Source: Actinoplanes sp040639655 (GTDB lineage: Bacteria; Actinomycetota; Actinomycetes; Mycobacteriales; Micromonosporaceae). From it: DNA of 64,000 bases. The notes under the pieces were generated by a model that made no database searches, had not been told where the DNA came from, and saw only the letters and a list, made by a program, of their open reading frames with translations. Shown here one piece after another: positions 33,524 through 41,800 of this stretch. Positions within the stretch are counted from its first letter, which is position 1, and the number at the start of each line of letters is the position of its first letter. The position numbers and the translations under genes are program-made. The stretch lies in the NCBI RefSeq assembly GCF_040639655.1, contig NZ_JBFAAI010000002.1:538168-602167 (forward strand), read 5' to 3'.

Positions 33524-33976
33524 ATGCTGATGGCTCTTCTGCTCGACGCCGCCAACATCGTCGGTGGCCTCCTGCTCGCCATTCCCCTGCTCGGACGTTT
33601 CCCGGTGATCGCCCGCCTCACCGCCCGCATCGCGAACTGGCGCTGGCTGATCGGGATCGTCGCCCTCGTGGCGGGCGGCTACTTCCTCATCGTCCACCTG
33701 ATCTCCGGGCCCCACCTGTTCCACTTCGAGGTCGTCGGCATCGCCGTAGGCGTGATCCTCACCTGGGAGCGACTCACCGGCCGCCGATCGGTCGTCCCGG
33801 CAGCGGCCGCCGCCACGGCGCCCGGCACATCGGGCCACGATGCCGGCCTGAGCGGTGCTGCCCCGGCGCCGTCCCGCACCGCGCCGGCCGATCTGGCGGG
33901 GCCGGCCCTGCTCGTCGCCGTCTTCGGCATCATCGCGATCATCGTGGGCATCCAGGGCCTGTTCACCCCGAACTGA
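33524..33976 (+). CDS. Small membrane protein (150 aa), hypothetical
   Basis: Three hydrophobic segments at about residues 5-22, 42-62 and 68-85 (LLIDAANIVGG-like start, IGIVALVAGGYFLIVHLI, VVGIAVGVILTWERL), an Ala/Pro linker, and a last segment (LLVAVFGIIAIIVGIQGLF). The ATG at 33524 is chosen because CTAAGG lies 9 bases before it; another ATG at 33515 is too close to that site. Function unknown. Confidence 0.65.
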   Translation: MLMALLLDAANIVGGLLLAIPLLGRFPVIARLTARIANWRWLIGIVALVAGGYFLIVHLISGPHLFHFEVVGIAVGVILTWERLTGRRSVVPAAAAATAPGTSGHDAGLSGAAPAPSRTAPADLAGPALLVAVFGIIAIIVGIQGLFTPN

Positions 33977-33995
33977 TCCGCCGGCCGGCCCCGGG

Positions 33996-34178
33996 GTGCG
34001 TTCCCCGGCGGAAGGCGCCGCCCAGACCGACGCCGGCCCGGCAACTCACGAGGCCGACCCGATCACGTCCGGCGAGCTCGCCACCGCGGCCCGGAGAGCC
34101 ACCGCGAACCGGAAGGCGCTCGGCCTCCCCGACCCACGGCGGCAGGCTTCCACCTGGTCCGCCCGCTACACCGAGTAG
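33996..34178 (+). CDS. Possible small protein or gene fragment (60 aa)
   Basis: A frame from a GTG at 33996 encodes a polar protein ending DPITSGELATAARRATANRKALGLPDPRRQASTWSARYTE-type sequence. Its composition looks coding, but no ribosome-binding site or family is recognised. The rest of the gap to 34248 shows nothing else. Confidence 0.3.
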   Translation: MRSPAEGAAQTDAGPATHEADPITSGELATAARRATANRKALGLPDPRRQASTWSARYTE

Positions 34179-34248
34179 GCGGTAGTGAGCCGTCGCAGGC
34201 ACGGAAACACTACGCCGAAGTACGCGTGAGATAAGGGACGCGGCCGTT

Positions 34249-35472
34249 TCAGGGTGTGGGGAACGGATGGCGAAGCGGGTCGTAGGTGTCGCGGTAGGTA
34301 CGGGCGCCTATCGCCGGGAGGATCAGGTGGCGCAGCCAGGACGGCAGGGCCGCGGCACGGGAGAAACGGTCGGTGGCGGCCTGGACGTGGGCCACCCGGT
34401 CGCGGCGGAGGCGTTCGTAGTGGGCGCCCGCATCGTTCCAGTCGGTGGTGGCCAGCAGTTCCGCCAGGACCAGCGCGTCCTCGACGGCGAGGGCCGCCCC
34501 CTGGGCCCATACGGGCGCGGTGGCGTGTGCGGCATCGCCGATGATCACGCAGCGACCGTGTGACCAGGTGGAGGTGCGCACCTCCTCGATCGGGGAGTGA
34601 TAGGGATCGGTCATGCTGTCCAGCACCGCGCGGACCGGGGCCGGATAGTCGCGGAAGTTCGTTCGCAGCCAGGACTCGTCGGCGCTGACCGGGCCACCGG
34701 TGGTGGCCGAGGCGTACCCGTAGACCTGATGATCGTCGACCGGGATGAGCAGGAACGCGCCGCCGGGGCCGGTCCAGAGCGTCCAGCAGTCGACGCCGGG
34801 GTTCGGCGCCATGAAACGCCAGCTGGCGGCGCTGAGCAGGGCCAATCGGGTGCCATTCCCCGCGCCGCCGCGGGCGGTACGATCCGCGGAAGGAAAGCGC
34901 GCGGCACCGCCCGCGGAAGGAAAGCGCGCGGCACCGCCCGCGGAAGGGAAGCCGTCGCCGCGGGTGGGCCGATCCGCGATATCGGAACCGAGGGCGGTCG
35001 CCCGGACCACCGAGCGGACACCGTCAGCACCGGCGACGAAGCCGTACCGCTGCCCGGTGTCGTCGCCGAATTCGACCTCGGCTCCACCGGTGACCGGCCG
35101 GACGGCGGTGACCGGCAGCGGCCGCCGGACGGTGGCGTCGAGGCCATCGGCGAGGAGTGCCAGCAGGTCGGACCGGCGTACGCATCGGGGCCGCGCCTCC
35201 GGCCCCCAGAAGGCGTCCTCGTCGACGGAGAAGAGGAGCCGGTCACGGCTCGATCGGTATTCGCGGCGTCCGGTCGGGCGGCCGAGTTTCGCGAGACCGT
35301 CGGCGAGGCCGAGTGCGGCGAAGGCGGCGACCGCGTTACCCGGCAGGTTGATCGCCAGACCGCCGCCGTCGTCGATGCCGCGTTCGGCCACGGTCGCCGG
35401 AATGTCGCGGCGGCCCAGCGCCCGCGCCAGTGCGAGGCCCGCGATGCCGCCGCCCACCACAAGTACGTCCAT
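34249..35472 (-). CDS. FAD-dependent monooxygenase (PHBH family)
   Basis: A 407-residue class A flavoprotein monooxygenase. The FAD-binding GGGIAGLALARALGR is at residues 7-21, the DG motif GADGVRSVVR near 150, and the GD motif CVIIGDAAHATAP near 310. It would hydroxylate a small aromatic or similar compound using NAD(P)H and O2. Between the DG motif and the next strand it carries an unusual insert made of the repeated unit RFPSAGGAA. Transcription is separate from both neighbours. Confidence 0.88.
   Translation of the reverse strand: MDVLVVGGGIAGLALARALGRRDIPATVAERGIDDGGGLAINLPGNAVAAFAALGLADGLAKLGRPTGRREYRSSRDRLLFSVDEDAFWGPEARPRCVRRSDLLALLADGLDATVRRPLPVTAVRPVTGGAEVEFGDDTGQRYGFVAGADGVRSVVRATALGSDIADRPTRGDGFPSAGGAARFPSAGGAARFPSADRTARGGAGNGTRLALLSAASWRFMAPNPGVDCWTLWTGPGGAFLLIPVDDHQVYGYASATTGGPVSADESWLRTNFRDYPAPVRAVLDSMTDPYHSPIEEVRTSTWSHGRCVIIGDAAHATAPVWAQGAALAVEDALVLAELLATTDWNDAGAHYERLRRDRVAHVQAATDRFSRAAALPSWLRHLILPAIGARTYRDTYDPLRHPFPTP
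34886..34948. repeat. 27-bp in-frame tandem repeat inside the monooxygenase gene
   Basis: Copies at 34886-34912 and 34913-34939 are identical and a third begins at 34940. Each adds nine residues (RFPSAGGAA), so copy number can change without breaking the frame. Confidence 0.9.
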
Positions 35473-35594
35473 GACGAACCAGGCTCCCCCTCATCGACGC
35501 CCGTCGGAGCGAAGTGCCCATAACCGGACAGTGCCGGGTACGGCTGACGCCCGCCGAGCCGGAAGCGTCGGCGGGCGTGCCGGGCGGCGTAAGG

Positions 35595-36830
35595 CTAGTG
35601 GCGCAGCTTCAGGTCGAGCCAGACCAGCCGGTGGTCGGAGGTCGGGAAGCCGTTGACCGGCGCCCACTCGGGCCCGTAGACACCGCTCAGCCGCGACAGT
35701 GGATCTGCCTTGACCGGCCAGAACACGCCGGCCCCACGGACCTTCAGGCCCTTGCGGGGCAGCACGTAGTCGGCCCGCAGGTTGCCGGGCGCCGTGTCGG
35801 AGAAGTCGGCCGTGTCGTGGGCCGGGTTCCCGGTGTGGGTGAGGTTCGCTCCGCCCTGCAGGGTGGCCGCCTCGGCGGCGCCGGCGCTGGCCGGGGTGAC
35901 CCGGGTGTTGATCAGCGGGTGGCCGAGCAGCTGCTCGATGGCGTCGCTGGTGGAGTCGCCGTCGTTGGGGTCGGCGTTCTGGTCGCCGGCGATCACGAAG
36001 TCCGAGCCGGGGCGCAGGCCGCCACGACGTCCACGGTCGTCGTAGATGTAGGACGACGTACGGCCGGGGGTGATGTAGTCGGCCCAGAAGCGGATCTCGT
36101 CGTGGTTGCGGCGCCCGTTGCGGTCCTCGGGGCCGTCGAAGGTGGGCGGCGTCGGGTGCGAGGTGAGGAAGTGCACGGTCCGCTTGCCGATCCTGATCGG
36201 TACGTCCCAGTGGCTCTTCGACGACAGGCGCAGCACGGCCTGCTCCTCGGCCGAGTAGAAGTCGGCGGGGAGCAGGTTGCCGGGCATGTCCTTCCATTTG
36301 AAGTGCTGGAAGGTCCGGATCGACCGGTGGTCGATCGGGTACTTGGAGTAGACGACCATGCCGTACTGGCCGGGGAAGAGCCCGAAGCCGTACGAGTCGT
36401 CACCGTACGAGCCGTCGCCGGGCGTGGTGTCGGCGACGCCGTTGTTGTTGAGGTCGAAGCCGGAGGCGATGCCGGTGTTGGACGGGGCGACGTAGCGGTA
36501 TCGGTATCGCTGGGCGGGCGCGCCGTTCTGGGAGACGGCGAGGAAGTTCTCGGCGAAGAGCCGGGCGGCCTCGGGGTCGTAGTCGAACTCGTTGATCAGT
36601 ACGACGTCGGGTGCGGCTCGCTGGATCACCTCGGCCACGTTGCGTGCCTGGCGGCGGTAGACGTCGTCGACGCCGGGGTTGGCCAGGTGCTCGCGGAGCA
36701 GACCTTCGGACGGCCGGTTCAGGGACAGGTTGTATGTCGCGAACCGCACCTCGGAGGAGCCCGCGAGGGCGGGCGCCGGAACGGCGACGAGAGCCGCGCC
36801 GAGCAGTGCGGTGACGAGAAGACGCTTCAT
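35595..36830 (-). CDS. Secreted endonuclease/exonuclease/phosphatase-family protein
   Basis: A 411-residue protein with a signal peptide at residues 1-23 (MKRLLVTALLGAALVAVPAPALA). EEP-fold motifs are RFATYNLSLNR near 30, LINEFDYD near 80 (metal-binding Glu), HFLTSHPTPP near 235, VIAGDQNADPNDGDS near 290 and SDHRLVWLDL at the end (catalytic Asp-His). It would cleave phosphodiester bonds, perhaps extracellular DNA or phospholipid head groups. The ATG at 36830 begins the signal peptide. Confidence 0.88.
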   Translation of the reverse strand: MKRLLVTALLGAALVAVPAPALAGSSEVRFATYNLSLNRPSEGLLREHLANPGVDDVYRRQARNVAEVIQRAAPDVVLINEFDYDPEAARLFAENFLAVSQNGAPAQRYRYRYVAPSNTGIASGFDLNNNGVADTTPGDGSYGDDSYGFGLFPGQYGMVVYSKYPIDHRSIRTFQHFKWKDMPGNLLPADFYSAEEQAVLRLSSKSHWDVPIRIGKRTVHFLTSHPTPPTFDGPEDRNGRRNHDEIRFWADYITPGRTSSYIYDDRGRRGGLRPGSDFVIAGDQNADPNDGDSTSDAIEQLLGHPLINTRVTPASAGAAEAATLQGGANLTHTGNPAHDTADFSDTAPGNLRADYVLPRKGLKVRGAGVFWPVKADPLSRLSGVYGPEWAPVNGFPTSDHRLVWLDLKLRH

Positions 36831-36898
36831 TTCTGAAGTGACTACCCGTCCGTGCGGGGCCGGCGCAATGGCGTTCACCGATCCGCCACCGGGAATTC

Positions 36899-37231
36899 TC
36901 ACCACACCAGGGTTCCGGCGGTCAGGACGGCGGCGACGATCGGCAGCGCGACCCGGGGCGCGCTGTCCTGGGAGAGCAGGCGCAGGCCGGCGACGACCGT
37001 CATGAGGATGACGAGTACGACCGCGGAGGCGATGCCGAGCGGAGGCACGGCGAGTCCGGCCGCGATCCCGAGGCCGCCCAGGATCAGCAGCGCGGAGCAG
37101 GTGCGGTATTCCGACAGCGAGACCCCGAAGTGGTACGCCGCAGCGTGTTGCTCCTCCGGCGCGGCGGTGAGGCGGGCGATGCCCTGGACGCCGAAGAAGA
37201 CGATGACGATGCCGGCCAGCACGGTGTTCAC
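36899..37231 (-). CDS. Small DoxX/DUF4345-like membrane protein
   Basis: A 110-residue protein with four hydrophobic segments and little else, starting at a GTG. HFGVSLSEYRTCSALLILGGLGIAAGL in the middle resembles DoxX-like proteins. No activity can be stated. Confidence 0.65.
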   Translation of the reverse strand: MNTVLAGIVIVFFGVQGIARLTAAPEEQHAAAYHFGVSLSEYRTCSALLILGGLGIAAGLAVPPLGIASAVVLVILMTVVAGLRLLSQDSAPRVALPIVAAVLTAGTLVW

Positions 37232-37253
37232 ACCCGCAGGCTAGTTTTCGTGC

Positions 37254-37889
37254 TCACCCGTGTGCAACATCGTGTGACCGGACTCGCGGTGAGCGCAATC
37301 GGACCGTCTCCTCGGCGGCGGCGGCCGGCAGACCGGCGGCGACCAGCACCGCGACCGCGGCGCGGCTGCCGTCATCGGTCCACAGCTCGTCGTTGACCGC
37401 CCGCATCATGGCCAGCGTCATCGCCTGCAGGGCCGAACCGAGCACCGGCAGCGGCAGATGGGTGGCGAACCGGCCGCCCGCGCGGGCCCGCTCCAGCAGC
37501 GCGTAGCTCTGCGCCGCGACGGGCAGCAGCAGCTCCCGGATTCCGGCCATGCCGAGGTTGCTCTCGGCCAGGGAGATCAGCAGGCGGTACTCCTCGCCGG
37601 CCGTCCACAGGGTGAGCACGAAGTCGGCGAGGGCGACCTCCGGCTCGAGAGCGTCCCGGTCGGTACGGCTGAGCGCCTCCAGCAGATCCGCGGAGCACTT
37701 GCCGGCCAGCCCGGCCAGCAGCTCGTCCCGGTTCGGGAAGTGGGCGTAGACCGTGCGCCGAACCACACCGGCGGCCTGGGCCAGGTCGTCCATGCTGGCG
37801 GCGGGTTGCCGGGCGAGCAGGGCCCGCGCCGCCCGGAGGATGCGGTCCCGGTTCTCCTCGGCGTCGCGCCGCCGCCCGCGCGTGGTCAT
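37254..37889 (-). CDS. TetR-family regulator
   Basis: A 211-residue repressor. HTH at about residues 14-55 (RDRILRAARALLARQPAASMDDLAQAAGVVRRTVYAHFPNRDELL). The rest is a helical ligand domain. The gap to the divergent gene at 38019 is AT-richer (ATACATAGATGAGATTCAAA) and probably holds both promoters. Its target may be the adjacent small membrane gene or the divergent hypothetical gene. Confidence 0.9.
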   Translation of the reverse strand: MTTRGRRRDAEENRDRILRAARALLARQPAASMDDLAQAAGVVRRTVYAHFPNRDELLAGLAGKCSADLLEALSRTDRDALEPEVALADFVLTLWTAGEEYRLLISLAESNLGMAGIRELLLPVAAQSYALLERARAGGRFATHLPLPVLGSALQAMTLAMMRAVNDELWTDDGSRAAVAVLVAAGLPAAAAEETVRLRSPRVRSHDVAHG

Positions 37890-38018
37890 TCGGCCGCCTT
37901 CTCCCAGATGACACCTTCCCGATCTTCGAGAATAGGGTCGGGCGCGCCCGGCACGGCCGCCGGCACCGATACATAGATGAGATTCAAATAAGGACGCTTC
38001 GGGCGGTAGCGTAGGTAA

Positions 38019-38684
38019 ATGGTGCTGTGGTCCCCCCGGAGCCTGCGAGCCCTGCTGACCGGCGCGGGGCCGGACGGCCGGGCCGAGGCACTGACCGAGC
38101 TGAAGGTCGCGATCGCCGGCCGGGAGGCCCGGCTGAACCCGGCGCTCGCCCCGGCCGACGCCGAGATCGCCCGGATCGCCACCGTGCTGCTCGACGATCT
38201 CGCCGAGCCGCACCTGCTGCAGGTACGCTCGGTGGACCGCCCGGACGCCACCCGTCTCACCACGACCGCGGCCGGCCGGCAGCTGCGGGACACCCAGCTG
38301 CGGCACGCCGACCGGATGCGCCGGCAGGCTATCGGGGTGCTCTGCGCCGAGCCGCCGTCGGTCACCGAGGCCACTCACGTGCGCTACCTGACCACCGCCA
38401 CCGGGATGCTGGCGTTCGGCGACTACTACGAGCTGATCGCACTGATCGTGACGTTCCCCTTCGACGGGCCGGGCGACCCGCGGGCGGTCCGGGGCGCCCG
38501 CGAGATGGCCATGGCGGGTCACGCCACCTCGGCCACCCGGATGCTCTTCGAGGTGGACCTGGTGGCACCGGCGATGGACCTGACCTACCAGAGCATGTGG
38601 GTACGGATGATGGCCGACACCCGGGAGCGGGAGCTGCGCCCCATGATCCGGCAGTGGCGACGGTGGGCGGGGATCGCCGCATAG
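38019..38684 (+). CDS. Hypothetical protein (221 aa)
   Basis: Not assigned. A soluble, helical, Arg-rich protein (RDTQLRHADRMRRQAIGVLCAEPP; TATGMLAFGDYYELIALIVTFPF). It is divergent from a TetR gene and may be its target. Codon usage is regular and the frame complete. Confidence 0.7.
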   Translation: MVLWSPRSLRALLTGAGPDGRAEALTELKVAIAGREARLNPALAPADAEIARIATVLLDDLAEPHLLQVRSVDRPDATRLTTTAAGRQLRDTQLRHADRMRRQAIGVLCAEPPSVTEATHVRYLTTATGMLAFGDYYELIALIVTFPFDGPGDPRAVRGAREMAMAGHATSATRMLFEVDLVAPAMDLTYQSMWVRMMADTRERELRPMIRQWRRWAGIAA

Positions 38685-38722
38685 CCGGGCCACAGTGGAG
38701 GACAAGGTCTTGACGCCTTTCC

Positions 38723-38736
38723 TGTGAGCGCTAACA
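38723..38736. promoter_or_regulatory. LacI-type operator before the double-GH43 gene
   Basis: TGTGAGCGCTAACA is a near-perfect palindrome (one position off TGTTAGCGCTAACA) 72 bp before the start codon. AGCGCTAACA recurs exactly at 62451-62460, before the other GH43 gene. Confidence 0.75.
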
Positions 38737-38808
38737 CTCTGGCAACACCCCCGTTACCCGCCCGACAACCGGAGACGACGGGCACGGCTGTCCTCAGCAG
38801 GGAGACAC

Positions 38809-41800
38809 ATGCAGATGAGCAGGCGCTTCGGGCGCCGTTCCCGATTCGTGTTAGCGCCCCTCACCACACTGGCCGTGATGACCGGCGTGCTCGCGGCGCC
38901 GACCACGGCGGCCGCCGCCGGCGGGCTGGTCCTCTGGTACAAACTCGACGAGGTGGGCGGCTCGGTCGCCACCGACTCGTCGGGCCACGGCCGGGACGGT
39001 GTCGTGGCCGGCACCGCAGGCTGGTCCGGTACGCAGGGCCTGGAACTCAACGGCAGCGACACGTACATCAAGGCGCCGGACGATCTCCTCAGGACACTGG
39101 ACTCGATCAGCGTCTCGTTCGACGTGAAGATCGACCCGGCGCAGGCCACGCCGTACTTCCTCTACGGCTTCGGCAACACCGACACCACCACCGGGTACGG
39201 CAACGGCTACCTGTTCGCGACCGGCAACGCGTACCGGAACGCGATCTCGCTGGTGAACTGGACCGGCGAGCAGAGCACCCGCCCCGCCGACGGCCACAAC
39301 CTGGCGCGCGGTGCCTGGAAGACGGTCACCTACACGCAGACCGGGACGACCGGCACGCTGTACGAGGACGGCGTCGCGGTGGCCACCAACACCTCGATCA
39401 GCGTCCTGCCCAGCGCGATCGGCGGCGGCACGACGACCGCGAACTACTTCGGCAAGTCGGCCTACAGCGGCGACCGGCTGCTCAAGGGCCGGCTGCGGGA
39501 CGTCCGCGTCTACGACCGGGCGCTGAACCCGGCCGAGGTGGAGACGCTGGCCGCCCCCGCGAACGCCGAGTCGGTCGCCGCCGACGCGGCGGCGCTCGAC
39601 CTGGGCGACACGAGCGGTCTCACCGCTGATCTGCATCTGCCGGCGACCGCCGCGTACGGCTCCAAGGTCACCTGGAGCAGCAGCGACGGTGACGTGATCA
39701 CCGACGCCGGGAGGATCCTCCGGCCGGCCGCCGGTGAGCCGGACGCGCACGCCACGCTCACCGCGACGCTGCGCCGCGGCGCCTCGCAGGACACCAAGAC
39801 CTTCCCGGTCACCGTCAAGGCCGCCCTGGACGACCCGGCCGGCGCGGAGGCCGCGGCCAAGGCGTTGAAGATCGACAACCTTGACGACGTACGGGGGAAC
39901 CTGACCCTGCCCGCGACGGCGACGTGGGTCTCCAGTGACCCGGCAACCATCTCGGCCACCGGTGAGGTGCACCGTCCCGCCCACGGGCAGCCGTCGGAAT
40001 CGGTCACGCTCACCGCGACCGTCACCTACGGCACCGCCACCGCGACCCGCGAGTTCACCGCGACGGTGCCCGCCCTGCCGAAGCCGGAGCCCTACGAGGG
40101 CTACCTGTTCAGCTATTTCACCGGTGAGGGCTACCCGGACGGCGAACAGGTCTACAACGCGCTCAGCAACGGCAACAACGCGCTGAGCTGGCGTGAGATC
40201 AACAACGGCAACCCGGTGCTGACCTCGACGCTCGGCACCGAGGGCCTGCGCGACCCGTTCATCATCCGTTCGCCGGAGGGCGACAAGTTCTACCAGATCG
40301 CGACCGACCTGAAGATCCACGGCAACGGCGACTGGGACGCCTCGCAGCGCACCGGCAGTAAGTCGATCATGGTGTGGGAGTCGACCGACCTGGTCAACTG
40401 GACCGACCAGCGCCTCGTCAAGGTCTCCCCCGGCACGGCCGGCAACACCTGGGCACCGGAGGCTTTCTACTCCCGGGAGCTGGGCGCCTACGTGGTCTTC
40501 TGGGCCTCGAAGCTCTACGCCGCAAACGATCCGGACCACACCGGCAACACCTACAACAAGATGATGTACGCGACCACGCGCGACTTCCACACGTTCAGCG
40601 AGCCGAGGGTGTGGAAGGACCCCGGCTACTCGGTGATCGACTCCACGGTGATCGAGCACGACGGCGTCTACCACCGGATCACCAAGGACGAGCGGAACAA
40701 CTCGTCGACTTCGCCGTGCAGCAAGTTCCTGATCCAGGAGAAGTCGGCCGACCTGCTGAGCACCGACTGGGACTTCGAGGGCGAGTGCATCGGCCAGGGT
40801 GCGCTCAGTCAGGGCGAGGGCCCGCTGGTGTTCAAGTCGAACACCCCCGATTCACAGGGCAACGACAAGTGGTATCTGTACATCGACGAGTACGGCGGCC
40901 GCGGGTACGTCCCGTTCTCGACGACCGATCTGAACTCGGGCAAGTGGACGCCCGAGCCGACGTACACGATGCCGTCGCGCCCGCGCCACGGCACGATCCT
41001 GCCGGTCACCAAGGCCGAGTACGACCGGATCTCCGCGAAGTACGAGGAGCCCCCCACGCCGTCGATCGGGTTGCGGCTGCGCTACCAGTTCGACGAGACC
41101 AGCGGCACGGTCGCCCGGGACACCTCGGGCAACGACTTCAACGGCACCTACGTCCGCACCCCGGCGTGGGGCACCGGCGTCCAGGACGGCTCGTTCAAGA
41201 TGTCCGGCGGGACGAGCTCGCCGTATGTCACCATTCCGAACGGCGTGCTCAAGGGCGCGAGCGCGGTGACGGTCTCGGTCTGGGCCAAGTGGACCGCCTC
41301 GACGGTCAACCAGTGGATCTACGGTCTCGGCCCGGACAGCAACAAGTACCTGTTCACCGGTCCGCGCAACGGCAGCAACGTGCTCTTCTCGGCGATCACG
41401 ACCGGGTCGTGGCAGGCGGAGTCGCAACTGTCGCACAGCGCCGCCCTGCCCGCCGGCAGCTGGCAGCATCTCGCCGTCACGATCGACGGTTCGAACGCGG
41501 CCATGTATCTCAACGGCACCAAGGTCGCGGGTGCGACCGGGGTGACCGTCAAACCGTCCGACCTGTACGACGCGTCGAAGAACTACAGCGGCTACGTCGG
41601 TCGTTCGCTGTACGCCGCGGATCCGTACTACGCCGGTGAGGTCGACGACTTCCGGATCTACGACACGGCGCTGTCCGCCGCGGAGATTCTGGAGCTCGCC
41701 GGGCGTACGACATCGATCGGAGGGGTTTCCCTTCCCGAGCTGAAGGCCGAGGCGCTGATCGACGACGCCACGTCGACGGTGAAGTTGCCGGTCAGACCCG

